A stretch of DNA of 64,000 nucleotides, taken from positions 344,675 through 408,674 of the forward strand of contig KZ627155.1 of the NCBI GenBank assembly GCA_002917775.1. The letters are read 5' to 3'. A model generated the notes under the pieces. That model saw nothing but the letters and a program-made list of their open reading frames with translations. It did not search any database and had not been told where the DNA came from. Shown piece by piece: positions 45,466-56,900 of this stretch; positions within the stretch are counted from its first letter, which is position 1; the number at the start of each line of letters is the position of its first letter. Position numbers and translations under genes: made by a program. The DNA is from Glaciozyma antarctica PI12 (Eukaryota; Basidiomycota; Microbotryomycetes; Kriegeriales; Camptobasidiaceae).

Positions 45466-46067
45466 TTGGGAAGGCGAAGTGGCTTTTGCGGGAATGAAGA
45501 GCGGGAGAGAAAGACGCGTCGAGGCGAGGCGACTTTTAATTTATTTGATTTAATTCAGTTCTAGGTGGGGATAGAGCCAGGTACGACAGAGGTGAGGGCG
45601 TAGAACGGTAATTAATAGATCTACACAGAAGTCAAGCAGGACGAGAGACGAGGAGGAGCTGAGCGTTGTTTGCGAGGTGTGCTTGCTGAGCTAGTCCCGC
45701 CTTGACCTCTTCCCTTTTGAGCGACTTGGGCAGCGAGGACTGCTTCTTCTTCGCCTGTACAGCTGCTTGCGATCCTAGAAGCAGGCCGTAACAAACAGCA
45801 AACAAAGGAGGATCAACTCAGAAAATCGCGCTCAAAGTAGATCAACAACTCAACTTCTTCCTCTCCCAAGTCCTCCTTGCCTTCCTTCCACACGCTCGAG
45901 AACACCCTTCACCAGGCACGACGACGAGGACGACCGACCAAGGACCGCCTAGCGCGTGGGTACTCACCTCCTTCCACAGCTCAAGGTGAGTCCCCTTTCA
46001 GCAGCACGAGGGAGCCTCACCCAACCTAACGTGTTTGTTGGGCCTCAGGCGCACACACTCACCCACC
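45466..46067. other. Divergent intergenic region with probable 5'-UTR intron of the NUM1-like gene
   Basis: About 600 nt between PRI1 and the NUM1-like gene. A patch near 45535-45560 is AT-rich (TTAATTTATTTGATTTAATT), unusual in this GC-rich window and a possible core promoter. A GTGAGT at 45986, CCTAAC, and GCCTCAG ending at 46048 outline a plausible intron in the leader, just before the ATG at 46068. Confidence 0.5.
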
Positions 46068-49000
46068 ATGTCCAATTCACGCCCACCACCGCGCCTTTCC
46101 TTCGCCAGGTCATCCTCTCCCACTCCGTCAACCCGCTCGACCCGCTCCTTCCTCGACGAGGACCCATACCCATCCTCTCACACCCGCCGCCTCTCCCAGT
46201 CCGGCCACTCTGCCGATTTGTCCCTCGCCCATTTCCCCTCCGTCACCGCTTCCACTCTCCTCCCCGCACTTGAGACCCTCCTCCGTACCAAGGCAGAGGA
46301 AATCCGCCAGGCCGGCCAACTCGGGTCCGACCTACTAGCCCAACAGGCCGAGCTCGAAGCGCGGATCAGGGATCTCGTCGAGAACCAAGATGAGGGCGTT
46401 AGGAACGTAGGGCGGCGAACGAGGGGGGAAAGCGGAGCAGGGGACGATAGCAGCAGCGACGAGGAGAAGGAGGTCGGGGAGGAGACGCGCAAGAGGCTTC
46501 AGGCCCTCGAGGACGAGCTCCAGTCTTGGGATACGGGCAACCGACCCCTCCAGGAAGTCGTCGAGTCGGCCGCATCGCAAGGAGTGCCTTCGAACAAGGA
46601 CCTCGAGCACGCCTACGACGACGACGACTACAGCTCTCCCCCCCGCCGGGCTTCCTTCTCCGCCATCCCTCCCGACTCGGCTCCCCACTCCCACCGCCCC
46701 GCCCCGACCTACACCTCCAACGTTCTCTCCAAGTCGCTCGCCGGCCCCTCGAATGGAGAGGCGGTCTCCTCTGCCGCTGCGCGCCGCGCCAGGAACGGCG
46801 AGAATAGGACTGATACGGTTGCGCTGGCGACGGAGATTGGGCAGGACTTGATCAAGGAGATTCGCAGGCTTCAGAGCTTGCTTGCTGGGACCGAGGAGCA
46901 GTTGAGGGAGAGCAGGGAGGAGAGGGATGCGGTGGAACGGGATCTGGAGGGTGCGAATGCAGCACGGAGGACTGTCGAGGAGAGCGTCGGTACGTGCTTT
47001 CCTTCTTCGCCGAGTGAACTGAGCTGATAACGTTCCTTGAACAGAGAAGTACAAGGAGGAGAACTGGGATCTCGAACTCGCCAGCCAGGAGACGCGCACC
47101 GCTCTCGCCGACGCTCAAGCCTCCGTCCAGAAAGCCGATCAAGACCGCACCCGCCTTATCAAGGACCTCGCATCCACGCGCGAGCAACTCGACACGCAGC
47201 GTTCCGAAGGCGAGAAGCTCTCGCACGCTCTCGAGGCGCTCAAGGCGAGGCACGAGACGGACATGGCGACGATGCGAAAGCACTCTGCGGGCCTGCAGCG
47301 CGAGAAGAGTGACCTCGTCACCGCGCTCGAAGCGGCCAAGGCGGAGCTCGCGACGCGCAAGCGGGGGATCAAGCGCGGGAGCTCCAATTCCGCCGTTGCG
47401 GAGATGGGAGAGGACGGAATGCGCGAGGAGGGAGAGAGTGACGGGGAGGAGGACGTCTTCCGTGGGACGACGGGGAGGCGCAGGACGGGCGACGGGCTTA
47501 ACCTCCTTGCTGAGTCGGACGCGTTCTCCGAGTTCGGGGACGACTCCCCGACTGCGTCTCCTGTTCAGCGAGGAGCGATGGCGACGGGACCCGAGGCGCT
47601 CAAGGCTGCTATGGCGCATGCGCAGAGGACGATCGCGACGCTTAGAACGTCGCTCGCGAGGGAGAAGAACGCCAAGATGGAGTTGAGGCGTCAGCTTGCG
47701 GACGCAGGAGGGGAGGAGATTTGGGAGGAGAGCGATACGGGATCGTCGGTCGCTGGGACGCCCGTGAGGCCGAGTCCGGCGAGGGCCTCGAGGGGGAGTG
47801 CGAGGGGTCGGGGAAGCGCGAGGAGGAGGGGAGGAGGAGTCGGCGTCCCGAGTCGTTTGCAGAGGGAGTTTGCGGGCGACGATTCGATCGACGAGGAGGA
47901 CGAGGACGAGGAGATGGTCGATTCGTTCGGTGAGCGAGATGGAGGTTCTATCTTCGAGCATCAGTTTCCCGACCAGGACGAACTCTCGGACGAAGGCTTC
48001 GACTACCCCATCCGTCGCGCCAACCGCGTCAGCCTCGATATGGACCCCGAGTTCGCTCATATCCTCGATCAAGGAGGAGCTTCAGACGACGATTCGAGCT
48101 TGCGGTCGCGCGGGAGCCCGATGCCGGAACGGACGACGTTGGCCGCTGCACTCGGGCAGTCACCCAACAGCATCCACTCGCTCGCGAGGAGCACTCGACC
48201 GTCGTCGGGAATGTTTGGCGGTGGGTTCGGCGAGCACGACGTCTCGCTGGCCTCGCTGGCGCCCGTCGTCCCACTCGTCGTCTGGGCCGACGCTTCGACC
48301 ATGACCGACTTCCCTGCACCTCCTCGCCCGCCCGTCTTCGTCCCTCCTCCTCCCGTCGAAGTCTTCCACGTAGGCGTGCAGGCGACTCCCGAGCCGATTT
48401 CCGTCGTCGAGGTTCCTGCCGTTCAGAAGGTCGACTTTGGGTCGCAGACGGAACCCGAGGCGAAGGTCGAGCCGGTTGTCGTCCCTCTCCCCGTTGTCAT
48501 CCCCGCGCCGGTCGTGGACAAGGTCGACTTTGGCGCGCAGACGGAGCCGGAGCTCAAGGTCGTTACGAAGGAGGTCGGAATCGCCACCGACGCTGCGCCT
48601 ACGTTGGTCGAGGCGGGAACGTCGACGGACGCGAAGCAGGGCGTCGAGATGCAAGTCCAGACCGATCCTCTCCCTACCCTCGCACCACTCCCTCCTGTCC
48701 TCCTCGCTTCCACCAGCATGGAGGATCGCGCCCTATCCCACCAGCCCTCCCTCTCGACTCTCGACCCCATTTCCGCCCTCCCCGCCGACGACTTCGAGGA
48801 AGCGAATCGCACCCTCACCCTCGCCGACCTCAGCGGCCTTCGCGGTCCTCCGACTCACGACAGCGATTCGGAAACGGATCGAGCAGCCGAGACGGACGGC
48901 GAGTTCGAGGACGCGCGCGAGTCGATTGGGGTCGCTAGTCCTACGCCTGGACACACTCCCTCCGCCTCGCTGCACGATTTTGTGTCGGTGAGGACGCACA

Positions 49001-51204
49001 GGACTATGGATAGCGTCGGGAGCGATTTCGAGGTCCTCAAGAGCGCTTCGCCGCGCTACAAGGCCAACGGACGCGCTCCGCTCGCCAAGCTCGTGCACAA
49101 CGTTGTCGATGTCGTCGAGGTGGGCGTGCAGACCGAACCATGGATTCCGCAGGAGGTCGCCGCCGTTCCTCAAGTGCTGGCGCTCGCAGGGACAAAGAAT
49201 GTCACCAAGCGGGACTCGATCAACACGTTCGGGAGGTCGGATTCGACCGACGAGGAGCCGCTCGAGTCGTCCGCCGCCACTGCCACCGCATTCCTCGGCA
49301 ACAACCCCTCGCCACAGAAGCCTGTCGACCGCTCCCTCTCCCCCGACGAAATCTTCCGCCCCGACTCGGTCATCTCGTCCTTCTCCCAGCAGACCGACAA
49401 CGCCAGTCTCCGATCCGCCCTCAACAAGGGCAAGGGACCCGCCCTCGTCGGCCTCATGGGCCCTCCTTCCGCACGCGTCTCCTCCGCTCGCACGAAGGGC
49501 GCGAGCCCTCGCAAGAGTGCACCCTCGTCGATTCGCCAGGCCCCTCCTCGCCCTACCTCTCCCCCTCCCGCCGACCTCCTCTACCGCGCCCAGAGTCCCG
49601 CTTTCGACGGCGACTACGAGCGGAGACCAGGAGCGGATACCCGTCCCCGGCCGAGCACGCGCCCAGTCCTCGACGCTACCGTCCTCCGCCTCACACTCGA
49701 GGCAACTCGATGCCCACCGTCCGGAATCAGAGCCTTCGACCTCAGATGTCGATGACCAGCTCCGAGTACACGACGAGCTCGGCGCTCAAGGGCAAGATGT
49801 CGCGTCGGCAGCACTCCGTCACCTCGGTCGCGGACGACATGAGCATCCACAGCGATCTCTCTCATCGCATCTCGATGGCGTCGTCCCGCACGAGCGATGG
49901 CGGCTTCGATACGTCCGTTCGCACTGGAGGCGACTCGACCGACCCGGCTGTCATCCACGCTATCACCCAGACGATGATTGGCGAGTTCCTCCACAAGTAC
50001 ACGAGGCGCGCGATCGGAAAGGGAGTCTCGGAGAAGCGCCACAAGCGCTTCTTTTGGGTTCATCCTTACACCAAGACGCTGTACTGGAGCTCGGCGGATC
50101 CGGGAGCGCAGAACACGAACCAGTCGAGCGCAAAGAGTGGTGCGTCTTTTTCGCTTTCTCTCGAGCTGGTCGAGTCGGAGCTGACCTTTATTCCATCTAC
50201 TCGCAGTCTTTATCGAGGGCGTTCGTCAAGTTCTCGACCCCAACCCCAACCCTCCCGGCCTTCACCAGGGCAGCATCATCATCAAGACTCCCAACCGCGA
50301 GATCCAGTTCACGGCGCCGACTCGCGAACGTCACGACATGTGGTTTAACGTGCGTTCCCTTCACCTCTTTTCGGGACTTCACGCTGACGGCTATCCCTCT
50401 CAGGCCATCAACTACCTCCTCGCTCGACCGGAAGTCGCCAGTACGCCTGTCGCATCTCGCATCGCGCCAGACACCCCAGGTCGCGTTCCTCAGCGCATGC
50501 GCAGCGATGGAGTGTACGAAACGCCCGTCGGCTCTCGATCCAACCTCCTCTACACGCACGGCAGCGCCTCCGAGTCTCGTCTTACGCCCAAGGGAAGTCG
50601 CCACGGCAAGACGTCGACGTTCACGTACAAGCGGTCCGGCACGGCGGCCGAGGAGTTCGAGCGCCAGTCGCTGTTCGGCTCACCTAGGTCGCTCAGGACG
50701 TTCTCCGACTTCATCGGTGCGAACGACAGCGTCGAGTTCGTCGATCGGAACGAGATTCCCAGCGACCTCGGACACGACGACGAGGACAACTGGGAGGGAC
50801 TTGAGAATGTCAGGGCTTGCTGCGATGGGAAGCACGATGGTGAGTCGTGTTGTTCCTTGTTCTTTCGCGCAGCTGCTGATTATCGGTCGTCGTCGCAGTC
50901 GGGAGTCTCAGCAAGCGCGGAGGTCACCACCACCACCAGTGCGTTCCCAATCGCTTTCTCCCGACCGTGTGCTGACTCCCTCGCTTTTAGCCACGCGCAA
51001 TCCGACACGGAGCAACGTACCTCGAACGACGCAGCCCCCAGCCGTGCTCGCTCGAAGTCGTCGCTCGGCAACTTCTCTCGCCGCGCCTTTGGGTCAGCAC
51101 CCTCACCCAAGAGCACCGGCGGAGCCAATTACCAGCTCCCCCCTCTCGCCTCTCTCACGACCAACACGACCAACACGATTGGGCGCAAGTCCTCCACCTC
51201 TTGA
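46068..51204 (+). CDS. NUM1: NUM1/ApsA/Mcp5-type cortical PH-domain protein
   Basis: Anchors dynein and mitochondria at the cell cortex in fungi. Exons 46068-46989, 47045-50139, 50207-50349, 50404-50839, 50899-50938 and 50991-51204, about 1616 aa. The N-terminus is disordered, followed by two coiled-coil stretches (GEEQLRESREERDAVERDLE-like near residue 280, and 330-420). A middle region carries repeated QT motifs, and the Mcp5-type PH domain starts MIGEFLHKYTRRAIGKG, with KRFFWVHPYTKTLYWSS and ending DMWFNAINYLLARPE. The tail is basic and Ser-rich with a His run. Exon lengths are one base short of whole codons. The frame changes near 49630-49650 (DYERR, then RSGYPSPAEHAPS), probably a dropped base in the consensus. 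Confidence 0.9.
48370..49145 (+). other. Array of QT motifs in the NUM1-like protein
   Basis: Within about 260 codons the protein has GVQATPE, FGSQTEPE, FGAQTEPE, QVQTDPL and GVQTEPW, each preceded by Val/Asp-rich linkers; SQQTDN follows near 49385. The QT core with a small or hydrophobic residue before and an acidic residue after is the pattern bound by dynein light chain LC8. The binding itself is inference. Confidence 0.6.
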
Positions 51205-51539
51205 TAGACTCCCCTCTTGAGCAGTCCCTCTTCGCACTTTTCGTGTCTTCACCATCGCACCGCCTTTATGTTCTAGTATCATGAGTAACGTGCCGTAGTT
51301 TCTTGCCCTGGAGCAGCCTCGTCCAAGAGAGCTTTTCGTCGGCCGAGGATCTCGTACGAGAGCGCCTGACTTCGAGCGGAGGGCGCGAAGCTCTCCCTCC
51401 TCCACTCACGCTCGCCCACCTCCTTCACCGAGTAACTACGAAGCTTCCTCGCACTCTCAACAAGGACTCCACCAACTCAGCTCCCATCCTCTCATCAAGT
51501 CGCGTCGTTCTCTCCCCGCGTTTCGCCATCTCGTCCAAC
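51205..51539. other. Intergenic region between NUM1-like and MAPR genes
   Basis: About 335 nt between two same-strand genes. Nothing coding supported. Confidence 0.5.
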
Positions 51540-52357
51540 ATGTCGACCGCCGCGCCCTCAGCCCCGATCAAACAGGCCAACAAGCCCTTCCTCGTGCAGA
51601 AGAAGTACAAGGAACAGCAAGCAGCGAAGAAGGCCGCCGGTGGAAGCAGCGCGGGAGGAGGAGGAGGAGCGCTTCTCTCCGTGCTCAAGTGGACGGTGCT
51701 GGCGCTTCTCACGAGCGTCTTCCTCTCTCGTATGGTGACTGAGACTTGGCTGTGGGGTTACGAGGGGCAGTACTCTCATCCTACCAAGGTGCGTGGCTTT
51801 GGCAGGCGAGGAGGTGGCTGGGCAGCTGATGTTGGTCGCAGGTCATCTCGAAGCTCTTCCCGCCCAAGGAGAGGATCCTCTCGGAGCACGAGCTGTCCCT
51901 ACATGATGGCACGAAGCCAGAGTACCCCACCTACCTTGCCATCGACGGAGAGGTGTACGACGTCAGCTCCAGCGGCATGTGTAAGGCGGCTCTCCCTCGG
52001 CTCTCCGCGCGAGACTGATGCCCTTCGTTTGTACTTGCAGACGGCCCTGGCGGAGGCTATGGCATCTTTGCAGGCAAGGACGCTGCTCGCGCCTTCAGCA
52101 CGGGCTGCTTCAAGACGCATCTCACGCACGACATTCGCGGCCTGGTGGAGAAGGAGCTCAAGGTGCGCTCGCTTTCGCTCAGGCTGCTGGCTATCAACTG
52201 ACTTCGTCTGAGTTTTAAGGGGCTCGCGCACTGGAAGCAGTTCTTCGCAGGTCACGCCAGGTACACGCGCGTCGGGAAGGTCGCCCATCCCCCGATCGAC
52301 CCCTCAACTCCCATTCCTGCGCCTTGCAATGCCCGAGCCGAAGGTGGAGCCATGTAG
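51540..52357 (+). CDS. Membrane-anchored cytochrome b5-like heme/steroid-binding (MAPR) protein
   Basis: Exons 51540-51788, 51842-51980, 52041-52162 and 52220-52357, exactly 216 codons. A basic Ala/Gly-rich N-terminus precedes one membrane helix (LLSVLKWTVLALLTSVFLS, residues about 45-65). The cytochrome-b5-like fold follows: LSEHELSLHDGTKPEYPTYL, AIDGEVYDVSSSGMYGPGGG, YGIFAGKDAARAFSTGCF, HDIRGLVEKELKGLAHWKQF and FAGHARYTRVGKV. YGPGG(G)Y and FAG(K)DA are the MAPR signature shared with progesterone-receptor membrane component and neudesin-type proteins; heme is bound through Tyr, not His pairs. Probably an ER membrane protein in sterol or P450 metabolism, by family. Frames are clean. Confidence 0.9.
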
Positions 52358-52518
52358 AGGGGCAGCAGGTGCAACACGTATGGAACTCATTGTTTCCCAG
52401 CTTTGGGACGCGAGCAGTGGCGCCTGGAGTCGAAGGTGTTCCGGCAGGCCTCGCTCACTCGCTCTCTCCCGCCTGCTCGCTCTTGATCCTCACGATTCAT
52501 CGGCAAAGCTATCCATCA

Positions 52519-53925
52519 TCAAATTCTGCCCATCGACGTCTGCACGAGCATCCACCTCGGACGAACCTCCCGAGCTCCCTCCACCTCCTTCGCCAGCGTG
52601 CCCTGGCCTTCCGCCCCGCTCTCAGCCCTCCCTCGACGCCTTTCCGCCGCCTCGCGCTCTCGCACCTCATTCTCTGCCGCCCGCGATCTCTCCTCGACCT
52701 CCTTCTTCGTCCAGCGTCTCGCCATTCCTCCCTCGACCTTCGTCGTCCTGAGCTCGAGATCTTGAACGAGACGTCGGAACTTGCGATCGTCGGCCTCACT
52801 CGTCTGGAAGAAGGTAGGGTCGAAATAAGTCGCCGTCTGTAATTCTTGCTCTTCGTAAGGCACGTTGTGGTAGCTCGACGACGTCTCGTGNNNNNNNNNN
52901 NNNNNNNNNNNNNNNNNNNNNNNNNNNNNNNNNNNNNNNNNNNNNNNNNNNNNNNNNNNNNNNNNNNNNNNNNNNNNNNNNNNNNNNNNNNNNNNNNNNN
53001 NNNNNNNNNNNNNNNNNNNNNNNNNNNNNNNNNNNNNNNNNNNNNNNNNNNNNNNNNNNNNNNNNNNNNNNNNNNNNNNNNNNNNNNNNNNNNNNNNNNN
53101 NNNNNNNNNNNNNNNNNNNNNNNNNNNNNNNNNNNNNNNNNNNNNNNNNNNNNNNNNNNNNNNNNNNNNNNNNNNNNNNNNNNNNNNNNNNNNNNNNNNN
53201 NNNNNNNNNNNNNNNNNNNNNNNNNNNNNNNNNNNNNNNNNNNNNNNNNNNNNNNNNNNNNNNNNNNNNNNNNNNNNNNNNNNNNNNNNNNNNNNNNNNN
53301 NNNNNNNNNNNNNNNNNNNNNNNNNNNNNNNNNNNNNNNNNNNNNNNNNNNNNNNNNNNNNNNNNNNNNNNNNNNNNNNNNNNNNNNNNNNNNNNNNNNN
53401 NNNNNNNNNNNNNNNNNNNNNNNNNNNNNNNNNNNNNNNNNNNNNNNNNNNNNNNNNNNNNNNNNNNNNNNNNNNNNNNNNNNNNNNNNNNNNNNNNNNN
53501 NNNNNNNNNNGTCGAGGACGGTCGCGTTCCTGGTGAACTTGGTGAAGGAACGAGGTCGAGGAAGAAGACGGTGAAGGCTTAGAGTAAAGAGGAAAAAGAA
53601 CTGGGCATGCGGGGCTGTCGCCTGGTCAGTGAGTCAGGGAGGACGCCATGGGGCGGAGAGGGAACGTACCGGAGGAGTACTCGCGTGAGAGGAGGGAGCT
53701 CGAGCAGCGAGTCGTAAGCGCGCGGGACCTGGGACTTGGGGCACAGCGTCAGTCTATGGAGCGGTGAGAAGGTATTTGCTCACTTGAGGAGCTCGCGGGC
53801 TGCACGGAAGGGAAGAAGGAGGAGAAGTAGGAGCGCAAGCAGGCCGCGCTCGCCGAAGCTCCTCTCGAGCGCTTTGTTCGCTTTCAGTTTCGCTCTTGCT
53901 GGAACGAACAGGGTACACTGCACAA
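52519..53925 (-). pseudogene. F-box-like repeat-family gene, copy D (gap in the middle)
   Basis: Starts within about 30-60 nt of the MSH6 stop codon. Parts visible: a Leu-rich exon like that of copy A (KALERSFGERGLLALLLLLL, near 53890-53795); a short exon VPRAYDSLLELPPLTRVLLR (near 53735-53675); and part of the next exon, which lacks the LLYGITVNV block and goes from PRMPSSFSS to SFTKFTRNATVLD next to the gap. After 620 Ns the C-terminal exon resumes (EEQELQTATYFDPTFFQTS, FRRLVQDLELRTTKVEGG, RRWTKKEVEERSRAAE) to a stop at 52519. The F-box part would lie in the gap. Whether it is functional cannot be judged. Confidence 0.5.
52891..53510. other. Assembly gap (Ns) inside family copy D
   Basis: A solid run of 620 Ns, covering the expected F-box exon and the start of the last exon. 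Confidence 0.97.
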
Positions 53926-53950
53926 AAGCACGCTGCTAAACAACCATCGT

Positions 53951-56900
53951 CTACGATTCCTCTCCCGCTTCCACGACAGCCACAGGTCGAGGCGCAAGAA
54001 CCGACGATCGAATGGTCTTGAGCGTCCTGAGGAGCTGGCCCTGCGAAGGCGGAACGAAAGGCGTTAGCTTGCTCCTGGGTAGCGGTCAATTGAAAGAGAC
54101 GCGCCTTGTCGCAGTTGTCGGAAATGCCCAACTCAGCCAGTCGAACGAGGAAAGCGGCGTCGGCTTGCGAAGTAAGGGGAAGCGACTCGTTCGCACGCAT
54201 CTCGCGCTCCCTAGCACGCGACGACGTCTCGAACTGCTTCGAGATAGCGATGGCTCGCTTGACCAGCGTTCTGCAGAGGTGCAATCAGTACCAAGGAGGA
54301 GGAGAACAGGGAGAAAAGGTCGCACTCCGGAAGTCCGGCCATCGACGCGACGTGGGGACCGTAACTCTTGGGCGAGGATCCGAGGACGCTGTGGAGAAGG
54401 AGTCAGCGAGAGAAACAATTGCTCAGAAGAGAGCAGGCGCACAGCTTGTAAAGGAAGACAACAGCGCGCGTGTTGTCGTCGACCTGGGTCTGCATGCTGC
54501 AGAGTCGAATTCTGCAATCGGATCGTCAGCACTGCTCGAGAAGGCGAGGCAGACGAGCTCACTGAGGGTGATACTGTAAGGCTATGAATCAGTAGCTGGT
54601 CCCGTCATGGAGGGAGAGAGGAAAGCTCACAGCAAAGTCCTCGGTCAGCGACGTGAAGTGCGTCTGCGTCGGCACTTCAAGTCAGTCGGCGTGAACACGG
54701 GCGAGAGAGAAGCACGCACAGCAAAGAACCCAATGCAGCCGACATGAGTCGCCAGCCGGTGAAGAACCGCGAAAGCGATCGCCATGCCGTCGTAGGTTGA
54801 AGTCCCGCGTCCGAGCTCGTCGAGGATGACCAGCGACTTGGGCGTCGCCTACCGAACGCGTAAGCCGAGCTCGTAGCGACGCGGGATCTAGCTTACCTTC
54901 GTTAGGATCTTGTTGCAGTCGTCCATCTCGACCTTGAAAGTCGAAGCGTTGGCGAAGATGAAGTCGTTCGCTCCCATCCTCGAGTAGATGGCGTCGACGG
55001 GAGCGATGCGCGCCTTGGCAGCAGGAACGAAGCATCCAACTGCGAACGCGATCCGTTAGGGCGAAGGGATGTGGAGATGAGGAGGACGCACGCTGAGCCA
55101 TGATGATAGCAGCACAAGTCATTCGGAGCATCGTGCTCTTTCCAGCCATCTGCGCGGGATGCAGTTAGGTTGGCTCTACAGATTCAAAGGCGAAGACTCA
55201 CGTTGGGGCCCGTGAGAAGAATCATCGACTCGGCGTCTCCTCCGAGGTTGACATCGTTGGGAATAAAGTCCGTCGTCGAGCTGGCAGCGGAGGTCAGAAA
55301 AGGCACGCCCCCAGGAGCGAACGACGCACCTGAGCACGCAAGGGTGCCTAAGCTCCTCGAACTCGATGACAGCAGTGTCGGATTCGATGATCTCAGGTCG
55401 AACGGCGGGCTCGCCGAGGGCCGCAGAGCTCTTGGAGAGACTGAGCAGGCAGTCGAGTTCGGCGACGAGCTTGACGGTCGCCATCCACGCTGCGTAGTCC
55501 TTGTCGAATTCACCGTAGACCTACGCAAGCAGTTAGCAGTAGCTCAGCAGCAGACAAGCTTCATTCAACTCACCTTGAACTGGAAATCGTTCACGACAGT
55601 CGTCTTGCGTTCGCGAGCCTCCTTGAGGTTCTGCACGAGCTTGGCGACTTCCGGAGAGTAATAGCGATTGAAGTCCTTCGTGTTACTCATCTTCGTCCAC
55701 GTCGAAGGCGCCTTGTACTTGACCGGGACTTGGACCTGAACAGCGGAGCGGGTCAGACCCTCGTCATTAGCGGCTTTCGAGAGAACGCGCACCTGGTAGA
55801 TGTCCTTCGTGCCAATATCCTTGAAGACGAGCGTCTTGCAGCTGCGAAGAACGTCGTCAGCAACATCGCCACGCGTCGCTAGTTTTGAAAAAAAAAAACG
55901 TAACTCCAGCTGCTTCTTGTACTTCGCAAGCGCGTCGTTCAGCTGCTCCTCGATATCCTCGACGTTCTGGCGGACTCGCTCGTAGTCTTCGTCCTTGCCG
56001 TCGACGGGGAGAAGCTCTGCGAAAGCCCGTCAGCGACGAAAGGCAGAAAGCCGAGCGGAGAGACGCACCATCGCCTTGGTACATCTCCTGAACGCTCTCA
56101 AGGATAGCGCCAATGTCGGGAGCCTGGCGAAGCAAGCTGGGGATTCTCTGCGACTTGAAGTCCTCCGCAGCGGAGGAGAGCGACTTGAGACCGGTAGCGA
56201 TGACTTCGAACGACTGTGTGGGCGAGCGAGTTAGCGAGATCGGATCAACGAGCAAACTCTAGAGATCCTTACGCTGACGACCTTGAGGCTGCACAGCGAA
56301 TCATCAGCAGCTGAGCAGATCGCGCAAAAGAGGGAGAGAAAGACGCACAACTCCTTCTTTTTGCAAGACTTGGCGTGGATGCGACTGAGCTGACGTTCGA
56401 GGTCAGGAAGCCCCTTCGCCATAGAATCGAACTTGGCGCTAAAGTTGGCGTTGGCGAGGATGTCCTCGACAGCGTCGAGGCTGTGCGGCGACGGGTCAGT
56501 CTCGCAGCGAGCAGGATAGGGTGGCAAAAGGCACTCACCGATCGTTGATGCCAGCCGCCTCGCGAAGAGGAGCGCAAAGCCAGATTTTGAAGAGACGCTT
56601 GCCTAGCGTTGTCAAGCAGTCAGCTCAGTCCTCGCACGGGATCGGAGCAAAACGCACCGAAAGGAGTCACGCAGCGACTGAGAAGCTGGAACAAAGTACC
56701 CTCGATCCCGCCCTGCGAGTTTTGAAGAACCTCGATGTGCGCCAGCGTCTGTCCATCGAGAACGAGCGCCTTGCCCTGCGAAAGAGGATCGTAGATGTTG
56801 AAGTTCTTCGCCGTGACGAGGTCCGAATCGAGGTTGAGTTGGCGCAAGTACCTGTCGCTCGAAGCATCAGCAACGGTTACGAAAGTCTTGCGAAGAGAAC

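Noticed and set aside
46852-48072. A 406-codon open frame on the minus strand opposite the NUM1-like gene
   Set aside because: Arg/Leu-rich shadow of GC-rich coding sequence; the plus frame has coiled coils and continues into a PH domain.
49103-51220. A 705-codon open frame on the plus strand in another phase of the NUM1-like gene
   Set aside because: Ser/Arg/Pro-rich out-of-phase reading with no domain; it crosses well-supported introns of the real frame.
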